Source: Ophiura sarsii
Taxonomy: Eukaryota; Echinodermata; Ophiuroidea; Amphilepidida; Ophiuridae
NCBI GenBank assembly: GCA_035610835.1
Contig: CM069455.1
Coordinates: 41,185,944 to 41,249,943 of the forward strand
Direction of reading: 5' to 3'
Length of the DNA stretch: 64,000 bases
Position 1 is the stretch's first letter. Every line of letters starts with the position of its first letter. The translations under genes were made by a program, and so were the position numbers. The notes below the pieces were generated by a model. That model was not told where the DNA came from, did no database searches, and saw nothing but the letters and a program-made list of their open reading frames with translations. Shown one piece after another: positions 34,037 to 45,292 of this stretch.

Positions 34037-34672
34037 ATGAAGAGCTTTGTTGCAAAAGGGCTATGGTGCATTTTTTTCAAAAATGAGTTAGATATAGAAA
34101 TGTATAGGGAAAAATCATATGTTTCAAGGAAACAAAGTCATTTTTTTTTTAAAAAGACCTACATCTCACTGTAAACAGCCATTGAAATTGTTGTTTTGTT
34201 GCAAAAAGGCCTGTATCCAGAATTAAATCGGGATACAGGCCCTTTTGCAACAAAACAACTTCAATGGCTGTTTACAATGAGATGTAGATCTTTTTGTAAA
34301 AAATGACTTTATTTCCTTGAAACATATGATTGTGACCTATACATTTCTATATCAAACTTATTTTTTTTAAATGATTAAAATAAATGATTTTTTTTGTGTG
34401 GTATTTTTTCTCTATGTACAAACAGATGGAGTTTTGTTGCAAAAGGGCCTACATCCAAATTTTCACAAAATGTAAACATGATTTTTAAAAAATTGAAAAC
34501 TAGCACATTTTAAATTTATTTCAATTTTAATTAGTATGTAGTGTACCTCTTTCATAATCCATTCAGTTTTTCAATTGCTCAACTTGAATATTTAGAAACA
34601 GTTTTTTGACTTTTTCTCAATAAGAGCCAAAGTGGATAAAGGCCCTTTTGCAAAAAACCTCTTCATATATAG
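34037..34672. mobile_element. Element with TTGCAAAAGGGC motifs and an inner fold-back
   Basis: Outer inverted ends ATATGAAGAGCTTTGTTGCA and ATATGAAGAGGTTTTTTGCA. Inside, 34070-34370 is a second palindrome with arms of about 150 bp around 34222. TTGCAAAAGGG(C) or its inverse occurs near 34050, 34243, 34437 and 34641, with a variant near 34199. Non-coding. Confidence 0.65.
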
Positions 34673-34847
34673 AAATTGAATACACTGATAGCTTATTTCC
34701 TTGCTATACTGCTGATAACATTGTAATTCACTTGCTATCTACTAATGATAGCATTACTTGCTATCTACTGCTGATAGCATTGTATTTACTTGCTATCTAC
34801 TTGATAGCAATAGATTCACTTACTATTATTGCTGATAGCATAATATC

Positions 34848-35674
34848 CAGCGATGGAAATAAGACCCGCCCGCCCACCCATAGCGGGTAACTTTCGCGTC
34901 GGGCGGGTGAAGATACAAAGGTACCCGTCCGACTGGCGGGTAATATTTTTGAAGCTCAAAGTGTAAGTAACAGTAAGTTCAGGGTAATTTCATCATCAGA
35001 TGATCGTGTGTCATGATGATAGAGGAGATCAGGTTGATAGAAGATTAAAGAGAGTATTGGATTGATGAACATGATGAATACGAGGAGCTGTTTTTGGCTA
35101 GGATACAGTGGAACATCGTACAATAAAGACAAAAACATGTAATTGTAGTTTAAAGGTATATTATGTGATCGTTTCCATGGAGCGCCCTCAATCCTCAACA
35201 AAAAAAAGGAAGCAGATTTTCTTGAAGATATACTTTTCTGATCATAAAATAATCATAAATATATTCCAAGTTACAGAGCGATACGATTCCTAAAAACCTC
35301 AAAATCATGGTTTAAAGAGTGAATTTAGAGTAAAATTTGAAAAATAGATTGTACCGATTATAGATTGTACCGCTCGGTACAATCTATTTTTCAAACCATG
35401 ATTTTGAAGTAATTAGGAATCGTATCGATCTGTAACTTCGAAGATCTTTATGATTTATGATCAAAAATGCGAATCTGCAAGCAAATCTGCTTTCATAGTA
35501 AAAATCAACGATATAGAGCGCTACTTGGAAAAGATCACATAATATTGCTCTTAATTGTTTGCTGCAAAATATTATAAAAAGACCTTGGGCTGGTGGAATA
35601 TTTGTCGGGCAGGTAAATTCTGTGAGTTACCTGCTCGACTGGCTAGTTGAAAAAAATCTGAAGTTCCACCACTG
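34848..35674. mobile_element. hAT-like MITE in the minisatellite, with a nested fold-back
   Basis: Ends CAGCGATGGAAAT and, inverted, CAGTGGTGGAACT, with the 8-bp duplication ATAATATC at 34840-34847 and 35675-35682. A TTAA fold-back (35150-35554) has split it. It is related to the copy at 18078. Confidence 0.85.
35150..35554. mobile_element. TTAA-flanked fold-back element
   Basis: TTAA, AGGTATATTATGTGATCG, arms of about 190 bp with a GATTGTACCG-CT-CGGTACAATC centre near 35370, and TTAA at the end. The arms (aagttacagagcgatacgattcct, cctcaaaatcatgg) are shared with the copy at 37850; the innermost bases differ. Confidence 0.85.
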
Positions 35675-35689
35675 ATAATATCTACTGCT

Positions 35690-36550
35690 AAGTTAAGTTA
35701 CTTGTTTTATTCGGCATGATATCAAGACACAGAGATACAATACATCAGATCAATATACAAATCTTAAAAATTACAACAATAATAACACAACATATTAATA
35801 AAAGAAAACATATAATGCTAAGGATAGCCCAAGAAAGCTCTAAAAAGGGCTTATTTCCATTGGGGTCCTTCAAATAATTTATTAAAACAGCACATTAAAA
35901 CAGCATATATTTGCACACAAATAATATTGCACTTTTTATGAAACAACTGCATTATAAAAACGGATGAAAAATCAAGATAGAAAGTGACTTTTTACTGCCT
36001 TTTTGAACTGCCCGTGGGCTTTGGATGTTTTAACCTGAGTTGGTAGCAAGTTCCATTCCTGAATATCAGTAAAGAAAAATGTATTGCACTGCTGACCTTT
36101 AGCTTTCTGAACCAGAAAATGTGTTGCACTGCCCCTGGTATAATTGTATCTGTGGGTGTTGGATAATTTGGTAAAATGAGAATTCAGGTACTCAGATGCT
36201 ATTTCATTATAGATTTTAAAAACATGATTGAGTTTAAGTTGTTTAACCCGGTCTTCGACTTTCAACATTCCCAGCTTCTTTAATTCTTCATCACCAATGT
36301 GAGACCTGGGCTCCAGCTTCAAAATAAAGCGAATCAATTTATTTTGCCCAACTTGCAGCTTATTTTTCAACTTTGCAGAAAGTGAAGAAAACCATGAAGA
36401 GCAGCAATAATCAAACTGACATTGTATAAAGGGTCTTTCATTCAAAAAATGACCTTGTCTGTATAAGAAACTTAATATACCACAAGTTTTTTTGACAACT
36501 GATTTGCAACAGTTTCACCACTGAGATTTTCATCGAGAGTAATCCCAAGG
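35690..36550 (-). pseudogene. CR1-like LINE, RT C-terminus and 3' UTR (main part)
   Basis: Minus strand: ..CQFDYCCSSWF..KLQVGQNKLIRFILKLEPRSHI..LNHVFKIYNEIASEY..F.DIQEWNLLPTQVK, the C-terminal region that follows the RT palm in CR1-like LINEs, stop at 35972-35974. A frameshift occurs in an A7 run near 36480. The 3' end is near 35690. The upstream part resumes at 38292 after a mariner-like insertion. Confidence 0.8.
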
Positions 36551-36552
36551 TA

Positions 36553-38289
36553 CGAGGGTCGTTCAATAAATAATGAAAGTGAGCATGGTATGGGATGCAT
36601 GAGTGATTCTATTGAGAGATAATATGATCAATACAAAGTATGAACCTTTGTCATTCAAACAATACAGTTTTGGATTTCTAAGTGTGAACTGTGACGTCAT
36701 AGCATTGTCTCAAAGTAAGTACACTTGGGACACTGCTAAATCAGTTATTTGGCGGTAAATTTGAATTGTTTGTATGAAACATGTGGTAAGAAGATTGTAT
36801 AACATGACACCAGACGCAGGTTAATCCCAATTTTTTTCGCGTAAGTATGATAAAAAAGGCCATAACTTTAATCCCTGTGTAATTTGATATGTGTAGTATA
36901 AGAGGGAAAAGTAAGGAGAGGCAATTGAATAAAAAGTATACAAATATCAGTATTTCAAATAGCCACTTTCGTTGAAAAATGCCCAGTAAGTGAATCGCTA
37001 ATATTGCGGGAAATCAAACAATTTAGGAAAAATCCAAGCAATTAACCAGTTTGAGAGATTCCATATGATAACTAACTAATTATCTGAACTTATTCGCATG
37101 AAACCTGCAGAAAATATGCGCATGCGCAGACGGCAGATAATTTTGAACTGGGCCAAAAATGGCTAAAATCATGAAATTTACCAGATAAAAGCTTACTGTG
37201 CCTTCAAATTTTAATCAGAAAAAATGAAAAATGCTTAAATCAATGTGTATATATATTGTGATAGTCAAAATGAAGATATACATGAATGTATCAATCAAAG
37301 ATGGCTGCCACAACCTCTCGTATTACTGTTATCTTTAGAGCTACTAGATATGTATTGTTAAAGTAATCGTCACATAATTTCAATGGTTTGAGGAAATTTT
37401 ATGAACAGCTCCTCTTGATATCCCCACTATTATTGCTTTACATTCCACAACAATTTACTAACTTATAATCCCTCCATTGTTCGTTATCCTTTGTTGTTTT
37501 CTAAGGTATATTATTGCGGATTTTGCTAAAAGCGTATTTGAGATGGTCCCTTCTTGTTTGTATTAAAGAATTCAGATCTAAAAAAGAGTGTCAAACAGAG
37601 ATAAGTGTGTGTTCTAACTATGTGCCAAGTGTTATCTGTTTTTATGCTTGCATTGCTGAGATATACTCAAATGTATCAATCAACCCATATTCAACATATT
37701 ACATATCCAGCCAAATAATTGACAGATTTCAATCAGTGTCTGAAACCTATTGTGTTTATGCTAATGACGTTACATAACCAAAGGTATCTAACAATCCAAA
37801 AGTGTATTGTTTGAAAGACAAAGGTTCATGGTATTGACCACATTATCCCTTAAAGGCATATTATGTGATCTTTTCCAGAGAGCGCCCTCTATTCATTATT
37901 TTTTTTAGAAAGTAGATTTTCTTGCAGATTTACATTTCCGATCATAAATCATACATACATTCCAAGTTACAGAGCGATACGATTCCTAATTACCTCAAAA
38001 TCATGGTTTTAGAGTGAATTTAGAGTGAAAAATATAAACTGTCGGAATTCCGACAGTTTATTTTTCACTCTAAAACCATGATTTTGAAGTAATTAAGAAT
38101 CGTATCGCCCTGTAACTTGGAATGTATGCATGATTTATGATCAGAAATGTAAATCTGCAAGAAAATCTGCTTTCTATTTTTTTTCGATGTTGAGGGCGTT
38201 CCCTGGAAAGATCACATAATATACCTTTAATAGAATCACTCATGCATCCCATACCATGATCACTTTCATTATTTACTGAATGACCCTCG
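36553..38289. mobile_element. Mariner-like non-autonomous element (1.74 kb) inside a LINE
   Basis: Inverted ends CGAGGGTCGTTCAATAAATA and CGAGGGTCATTCAGTAAATA, homologous for at least 63 bp and, with gaps, over 130 bp. TA flanks at 36551-36552 and 38290-38291. No transposase seen. A TTAA fold-back (37850-38230) is inserted in its right arm. Confidence 0.85.
37850..38230. mobile_element. TTAA-flanked fold-back element (best copy, 381 bp)
   Basis: TTAA ends, arms of about 185 bp nearly perfect, centre AAACTGTCGG-AATT-CCGACAGTTT at 38037-38061. If transcribed it would give a long double-stranded hairpin. Confidence 0.9.
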
Positions 38290-38291
38290 TA

Positions 38292-38372
38292 TTTGACAGA
38301 GTTGGTAGGATTTATAATTTTTCCATCACCAGAAACCTCAAACTTGTCCACCCTGCTCAGTCTGGGTTTGGA
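38292..38372 (-). pseudogene. CR1-like LINE, upstream remnant of the copy at 35690
   Basis: Minus strand VDKFEVSGDGKIINPTNSVK continues directly into the YLGITLDE of the main part once the mariner-like insert and one TA are taken out. It breaks off at 38372 in the minisatellite, so the LINE is 5'-truncated. Confidence 0.8.
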
Positions 38373-38484
38373 TAGTATATATAATATTCAGTTACTATCT
38401 ATTAACTGCTGATAGCATTGTAATCACTTGCTATCTACTGCATTGTATACACTTGGTATTATTGGTGATAGCATTACTTGCTAT

Positions 38485-38719
38485 CTATAGTTCAGTCAAT
38501 TCCAAATTGGCGAAACCTGTTTGCAGCAGCGAATTAATTCAGAAGAGCGTCGCACGCAAAACGCTGGCATTGCACAATATGGTGCGCAATATCGCAGTGT
38601 CATTGCTTGTGTGACGCTTGGGTATGCCAACATCGTGCTTTTTATACGCTTGGATTACTTTTGCGCGCGAATAGATAAAAACGAATATTTCTCGCTAATG
38701 TGGAACTGATTGAACTATG
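38485..38719. mobile_element. CTATAG-family MITE in the minisatellite
   Basis: CTATAGTTCAGTCAATTCCA to ..TGGAACTGATTGAACTAT. The interior (ttcagaagagcg, cttttgcgcgcgaatagataaaaa) matches the copy at 16776. Confidence 0.75.
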
Positions 38720-39464
38720 ATAGTGCTGATAGCATAATATTCACTTGCTATCTACTGCTGATAACATTGTATTAGCTTGCTATATCCTGCTGATGGCATT
38801 GTATTCACTTGCTATCTACTGCTGATGGCATTGTATTCACTTGCTATCTACTGCTGATGGCATTGTATTCACTTGCTATCTACTGCTGATGGCATTGTAT
38901 TCACTTGCTATCTACTGCTGATGGCATTGTATTCACTTGCTATCTACTGCTGATGGCATTGTATTCACTTGCTATCTACTGCTGATGGCATTGTATTCAC
39001 TTGCTATCTAGTGCTGATAACATTGTATTAGCTTGCTATATCCTGCTGATATCAATAGATTCACTTGCTAACTGCAGATAGCATACTATTCACTTGCTAT
39101 CTAGTGCTGATGGCATTGTATTCACTTATTATCTACTGCTGATAACATTGTATTAGCTTGCTATATCCTGCTGATATCAATAGATTCACTTGCTAACTGC
39201 AGATAGCATAATATTCACTTGCTATCTAGTGCTGATAGCATTGTATTCACTTGCTATCTACTGCTGATAGCAATAGATTCACTTACTATTATTGCTGATC
39301 GCATTACTTGCTATCTAGTGCTGATAGCATAACATTCACTTGCTATCTACTGCTGATACTAGCATTGTATTCACTTGCTATCTATCTACTGCTGATATCA
39401 TTATATTTACTTGCTATATAACTGCTGATAGCATTACTTGCTATCTAGTGCTGATAGCATATTC

Positions 39465-40047
39465 ATTACTTCATGAATAATCGCGATAGTTGCGTACCAA
39501 GTGCGTTCCAATCAAATTAATCGTTAGAGGAGAACGCGCACGCCGAGCGCGGGTTACTAATAATTGCCCGAAAGTACTGCGCCAAAGTGTTCCATTGTTT
39601 TGCTCACTGACCGACCAATCAAATTAACGCCTCACGCCCCTAAACTGAATATTCAATGAGTTATGAGGAAACACGATTAAAGCTTATTTCTGATTGGTTG
39701 AATGATAAAAATGTTAATGAGGGGATGACCCGACTTGGACTGTTTCAATAACTAAGAAGGGGTGGACAAAATAAACAGAAAACTAATTAATTATTTGCAA
39801 GATTATATCGGTACAAATCAACGATTTTGATAAAATATGCATCTTTTTCAGTAATGAATGAGAATAATGACTGCTTAACAACTGTTTTCGTGAATTTGTT
39901 TTGAAATCCACAGGTTTTGTTCTGGTCATTCGGAATTGTCCCTCGGGGGCTGCGCCCCTCGGGACAATTCCTCAGACCAGAACAAAAACCTCTGATTTTA
40001 AAACAAATTCACGAAAACAGTTGTTACGCAGTAATTATTCTCTAAAT
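39465..40047. mobile_element. Insert with long terminal hairpin
   Basis: 39465-39856 is non-satellite DNA interrupting the minisatellite. 39857-40047 is a palindrome (gagaataatgactgc..ttgttttggtctgg-like arms around cctcgggg-ctgcg-cccctcggg). I cannot assign the family. Confidence 0.5.
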
Positions 40048-40259
40048 ATTCACTTGCTATCTACTGCTGATAGCATTACTTGCTATCTACTGCTGATAGC
40101 ATTACTTGCTATCTACTGCTGATAGCCCTGTACTCACTATCTACGGCTGATAGCATTGTACTCACTTGCTATAATTTGCTATCCACCATTGGAGATAGCA
40201 TTGTACATTCAGTTGATGTTTACTACTGGTAGCATTCGGCGACTTTCAAACAATTCTAT

Positions 40260-41579
40260 TTGGATAAAGGTGTGATGCCCAATGAGTTTGATCTTGAGGC
40301 TGTAAATGAAGATTTTGTACTCAATGCATTATCAAAGCTTGATCCTCTTAAAGGTGCTGGTCTAGATGGGTTGGCACCAAATTTTTTGAAGGATGGGGCC
40401 CCCCAACTGGCCCCAGTCATCACCCATATCATTAACCTATCCATTGTCACCAAAACTGTGCCGGACGACTTGAAATGTGCCAAAATTATCCCCCTTTTCA
40501 AAAAGAAAAGTAGGTTGGATGTGGGCAATTACAGACCAGTGAGTATCCTAAGTTGCATGTCTAAAATTCTTGAAAAATGCATCTTCACCCAGATTGATAG
40601 TTACCTTAGAGAAAAGCAAATTTTATACAATTACCAATCTGGTTTTCGCCCTGGATTCTCTACAGAAACATGTCTCATTCATCTGACCGATTATATAAGA
40701 TCTCAACTTTCTGAGGGTAATTATGTGGGCATGCTGTTGCTAGATGTACAAAAGGCTTTTGACAGCGTTAACCATGATATTTTGTGTTCCAAACTTGAGT
40801 TCATGGGAATCAACCCTGGTTGGTTTAAATCTTATCTGTCAAACAGACAACAACTTGTCTCGGTTGATGGCATTTCATCTGATTTTCAGAAAATTACTTG
40901 TGGAGTTCCACAAGGTAGTTTACTGGGTCCCCTGCTGTACCTCTGTTACAGTAACGATATGGTGTGCTCTGTTCGCAATAAGTTATTATTGTATGCTGAT
41001 GACAGTGTCATCCTTGTTTCGGACAAAGACCCCAGTGTTGTTTCCCATGAACTCAGTAAAGATTTGGAATCTTGTAATCATTGGCTTATTGACAATCAAC
41101 TGTCTCTACATGTTGGTAAGACTGAATGCATCTTGTTTGGTTCTCATGCAAAATTAAAACGTGCAACTGATTTTAACATCAATTATAATGGGAAAGTCAT
41201 CCCCTCCCAAGATTGCATCAACTACCTTGGAGTAACAATTGATCAAACAGTCTCTGGAGACAAATTAGTGGACGATCTTGTCAAGAAAGTTGTTGGTCGT
41301 ATCAAATTTCTTTATAGACATTCTAGTTACCATAACCAAACCTTGCGTAAAAATCTGAGTGCAGCTCTGATTCAATGTCACCTTGACTATTGCTGTTCCG
41401 CATGGTTTGCTGGTATCAATACCAGGGCCAGACACAAATTACAAGTCACCCAAAACAAAATAGTTCGCTTCATTTTGAAATTGTCTCCAAGGACTCACAT
41501 TGATCAATTTAACCGTAATTTACTTAGACTCCTAAATACACAGGACCGTGCAAAACAGTTAAGACAACCACGTTTTTAA
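40260..41579 (+). pseudogene. Non-LTR reverse transcriptase (CR1/jockey-like), nearly open
   Basis: 439 codons: NYRPVSILSCMSKILEK near residue 90, SGFRPGFSTETCLIHLTD near 126, motif A LLLDVQKAFDSVNH near 159, GVPQGSLLGPLLYL near 216 and the catalytic YADDSVIL near 246. The catalytic aspartates are present. The part after ..RAKQL is frame-shifted. The endonuclease (APE) domain and ORF1 are missing by truncation, so it is not mobile on its own, though recent. Confidence 0.9.
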
Positions 41580-41655
41580 TATCTTCAATGGTATTGGTGC
41601 TCAATACCTTGCTCACAATTTCATAAGAACCACGAGTGCTCATTCCCACCGAACT

Positions 41656-42014
41656 TCTTCTTCTTCTTCTTCGGCCTCCGTCAGATATGACGATTGGCTG
41701 CCATACGATCACATCTCCGGATCATCTTTCTCCAAGCTACTCTGTCTTGTGCCAGACGCTTGGCCTTTATAAGACTCATACCAGTCCATTCCTTGATGTT
41801 GTCAAACCATTGTTTCCTTTGACGACCTCTTTTCCTGCTGCCTTCCACTTTCCCTTCTATGATGTGGAGTGCCAGTAAGCTACCACTGCCTCTAATGATG
41901 TGCCCGAAGTAGGCCAGCTTTCTTTTGATAAGCTCTCCTAGCAGTTGTCTCTTTACACCAAGTTCTTTCAGGATACTTATGTTGGTTCTTTTCTCCTTCC
42001 AGTTAACTCTTAAC
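41656..42014 (-). mobile_element. 5'-truncated LINE fragment inserted antisense in the CR1-like LINE
   Basis: Minus strand has an unbroken frame from about 42004 to the stop at 41691: VNWKEKRTNISILKELGVKR, then GHIIRGSGSLLALHIIEGKV, then GRQRKQWFDNIKEW, and WRKMIRRCDRMAA near the end. This is the usual C-terminal tail of RTE/BovB- or Craft-type LINE proteins. The 3' tail is (GAA)n at 41656-41672. AACT flanks both sides, a short target duplication. Confidence 0.8.
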
Positions 42015-42224
42015 AGTTAACTAGGTCAAGCAATTTCAATTTTATTGTCCCTAGAGTTAAAGGAATTGCTTCCAAGTCAATTTACTACAATGCCATCTTA
42101 GACTGGAACGCCCTGCCACCACATATCCAGACCATACGCAGGAAGATGGAATTTAAAAAGGCTGTGAAAAAACACCTGGCTGATTGCGCTCTGAAGCAGG
42201 AATCTGCAGATTTCATACGTGTGT
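42015..42224 (+). pseudogene. C-terminal remainder of the CR1-like RT
   Basis: After the antisense insert: FNFIVPRVKGIASKSIYYNA..DWNALPPHIQTI..FKKAVKKHLAD then a stop near 42223. This is the expected WN.LP..I...kFK..vK..L tail of the RT starting at 40233. Confidence 0.8.
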
Positions 42225-42532
42225 AGGCTTATTGTCCAATGTGTCCAATGTCATTTTTGTTTATGTTACTCCACGTCCATGGCCCTCTTGTTGTGTTGTT
42301 TTGGGACCCCATTTGAAATAAGCCTGCACATGTAGCTGGCTTTTATGGGCTATCCTGGCCTTGCAACTTTTGATGTTGTGGTGTGTTTGCCGTTCCAGTT
42401 ATTTATTGAATGTTAATTTGTTATTATAATTTATACTCGTGTGATTTGTTATTTGTATATGTTGTGATGCCAAATAAAAACTAAACTAAACTAAACTAAA
42501 CATTGTATTCACTTGCAATCTACCAGTGGCGC

Positions 42533-42780
42533 AGCTAAGTTTTTCATTTTGAGGGGGTGGGGGTTGAAAGTGAACCGACAAGGACTTTACCAAAAAATCA
42601 ACGTTTTAAAATTGCCACCGAGTCAGAAACTTTAGAACGGGGGACGGGCATTCAATTACCGACAGTACCAATTTCAACCGACCGTCACTTTCATCCAACG
42701 GCGCCATATTAGGCCTACGTGCCAATTGAAAACCGTGCCAATATCAACCGACAGTGCCAATTACGACCGACACTACTCTA
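42533..42780. mobile_element. Possible hAT element end, CAGTGGCGCAGCTAAG
   Basis: CAGTGGCGCAGCTAAG resembles the common CAGTGGCGTAGCTAGG end also seen, inverted, at 54838-54856 and 59600. The inside repeats accgacagtgccaatt. The other end was not found. Confidence 0.4.
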
Positions 42781-42970
42781 ATATTGCTGACAAGACTACT
42801 GGTAGCATTACTACGTCTACATTCACTTATTACTGCCATGACTGCTGATAGTATTAGGGCCTATTTAGTGCTATCTAGTGCTGATATCATTATATTCACA
42901 TGTTCTGATAGCACTAGTGATTGTTTCATTGCTATCTACTGCTGATGATAGCATCACTTGCTGTATCATT

Positions 42971-43198
42971 ATTCATTTTATCTACTGCTTGAAATCTATG
43001 ATTTTATGTTAACGTTTTTCTGAAATCGAAAACCAACTTACCATGATGGTGTTTTCTTTAAAATCTGTGATTCTATACGCCTTATTTATAGTGTTTCCAC
43101 TATGATTGGTAAATAGATAGTGTTATATAATGATAGGCCTGATTTCAGCCATGTGATAGTTTTTACTATCATTATGGCTAGGTATTAAATTTGTGATA
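42971..43198. other. AT-rich spacer
   Basis: Between minisatellite block and MITE; nothing recognised. Confidence 0.35.
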
Positions 43199-43384
43199 TC
43201 ATTATATAAAACAAATATTGAATGCCTTTTCCTCGTGCAATAGTAAAACTATATCACTCTGTCCAATTTTGATTGTTCCATCACACTCGGCTGCGCCTCG
43301 TGTAATGGAAAAATCCAAATTTGACCTCGTGATATAGTTTTTACTATCACACTCTCCGGCATTCAATATTTGTATAATATATAA
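43199..43384. mobile_element. 186-bp MITE
   Basis: Inverted ends attatataaaacaaatattgaatgcc and ggcattcaatatttgtataata. Inner ctcgtg-aatagtaaaactat and atagtttttactatcac are also inverted. Confidence 0.6.
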
Positions 43385-43864
43385 CGTAATAGCTTGTTGT
43401 GACCATCCGATTTTTACTGATACTGGGATAATTATCTTTAGAAACACGTGCTTCTGAGATAATATCATCTCGGTAAGTCAGATTTCAGAGAAACAAACGT
43501 ATCATAGATTTCCAAAAGTCCATATCGGTATTAGTCAGATTTCAGAGAAACATTAGGACATTTCATAAATAACACCATCTCCGGAAGTCAGATTTCAAAG
43601 GTGGATTTAGCAAAAAAGAACCATTATTTCAAGCAGTAGATATCAAAATGAATAATCCTACAGCATGGCTTATTTTCAGGATACCTACTGATACTGATAA
43701 CCTCTTACATTCACCATCATATTCCATTGCTACTTACTGCTGTGCTGATAGAATTGTATTCACTTCTACATTATATACATGTAATGTATATCTACATTAC
43801 GGCCGGGGCTGGGCTATCTATACCGAATCGCTATGGAGCGTCACGGCTTGAGAATGAGTCTAAC

Positions 43865-44044
43865 CCGGAAATTACGTCATACTATCATGATGCTCTTCAA
43901 TTTAGCGCGAATTTTAATTACCTCTCTCGTACCGCTGCGGCGATCATGATTTGTTTGTTATTTTTTTGCTGTTGCAAAGCTAGTGATTATAATATGATTG
44001 AGTTTTTGTATGAATTGCGTGTCACCTGGATGGAGCATTTACCC
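43865..44044 (+). other. Possible orphan first exon with ETS/CRE-like promoter motifs
   Basis: CCGGAA at 43865 and TTACGTCAT at 43872 are typical ETS and CRE/ATF sites. An ATG at 43946 opens 33 codons (MICLLFFCCCKASDYNMIEF..) that end at 44044 exactly before gtaagtaat, a strong donor. The hydrophobic start could be a signal peptide. No downstream exon was found, so this is speculative. Confidence 0.2.
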
Positions 44045-44729
44045 GTAAGTAATTTTTACAGAGAAATACTGGCCAATATCAATAAATAATCCAATTTTAA
44101 TTATATATTTTCACTAAAGAAGCCTATTTCGGAACTCCTATTACATGTACGTAATTTATCCTCAACATACGGAATAAAGCATATACAGGGCTATCATTTA
44201 TGTAAATCAATTGCAAAATAATTACTGCCTTGTGCTTTATTCGGCGTCGTATCTTTATTGTTGGGCGATCCAAATTCAAGCCAGTAGGAAATAGAAACAG
44301 GTTGAGATATGTAACCAGTGCATACATATTATTTGAACATGACATCTGAAGCAAAAGTTTGAATCATTTTATTCAGAAAATTGAAAAATATTGATGAGAA
44401 TAACGCCGACTCGGATGGTTTTTAGTTCAGAGCTACAAAATGCTCCATTACATTAGTGTAAGTGTATAAATGTTGAAACCTTGCAGGAGTATCATTTGAA
44501 GCCCGTTTTAAAACCGAAATGTACCTTAATTATGGCCAGCTTCAAGTAAATAGTGACTAAAAATGTTATAAGGGAACAGATTAGGTCTGAATCCTAGCTC
44601 TCTGATTAGAGCTATTATCGGAATGAAAGCATGAGTTGGCATCGCGGATGGTCGAATATTATTATCATCAATATTTTTCAACTTTCTGAATAATATTGCT
44701 ACATATCATGTTTAATGTTCAACTAAATA

Positions 44730-45290
44730 CAGTCAATACAAGTAACTGACCAGGTAATAAATATACTCTTAAATCCAAAACTATAGCTCTTATGTAAAAA
44801 TATTAAATTATTAAGTTGTAAGGAAATCTCTTTTCTTCAATTCGAGACATTGTTGATGAAGATCGGTAAATAAGTGAGAACACTACATTGATAAAGATAG
44901 AACAAAGTGCATTTTACATTTTCACACTTGGGTTCTGAACACGCAGGACCGTGTGACAGGTATGTGTATGGGCTGCATTGATCAAGTGAAGCATCCCCAA
45001 TCCTCATCTTACTATCAATCCGTGAGTTGTCGCTACCAGTTAATCAATAATGTGCCTATTGCTAGTCCGAGGCTGCGTGTCAACGAACAAAATATTAAAA
45101 TGAAAAGCTGACTTTGTTTTAGTTTTGGGCACATAACTGAGGTAATATTTAATCAATCTTCACGTGTAATATCTCAGAAGAAAAGAGATTTCCATACAGC
45201 TTTATAATTTAATATTTTTACATAAAAGCCATAGTCTTGGAGTTGAGAGCATATTAAAATTACCTGACCAGTTACTTATTTTGAGGACTG
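44730..45290. mobile_element. Tc1/mariner-type MITE, CAGTC ends, 561 bp
   Basis: Inverted ends of about 115 bp with gaps (CAGTCAATACAAGTAACTGA; inverted right end CAGTCCTCAAAATAAGTAAC) flanked by TA at 44728-44729 and 45291-45292. No transposase. Confidence 0.75.
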
Positions 45291-45292
45291 TA

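Larger units (their letters stand above)
40233..42500 (+). mobile_element. CR1/jockey-like LINE, 5'-truncated, split by another LINE
   Basis: It opens inside the RT domain, at TFKQFYLDKG, and ends with 3' UTR plus a (TAAAC)n tail at about 42476-42500. The RT reads through to about 41577 and then shifts frame. A second retroelement (41656-42014) lies in it in antisense, and the C-terminus resumes after it. It sits in the 32-bp minisatellite. Confidence 0.85.
34673..43800. repeat. 32-bp minisatellite, broken up by insertions
   Basis: The unit is about gctgatagcattgtattcacttgctatctact. It is best preserved at 38720-39460 (six almost identical units at 38795-39010), with further blocks at 34673-34847, 38373-38484, 40045-40232, 42500-42530, 42780-42970 and 43690-43760. 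TGCTATC and GATAGCA within the unit are inverted, so each unit can fold. The gaps are filled by LINEs, hAT and CTATAG elements and a fold-back. Confidence 0.85.

Noticed and set aside
36553..38289. Autonomous mariner transposon
   Set aside because: The longest open frames (such as 37514-37777) show no DDE/D transposase motif.
38720..39460. CRISPR-like regular repeat
   Set aside because: The 32-bp units are also contiguous; there are no unique spacers and no cas genes.
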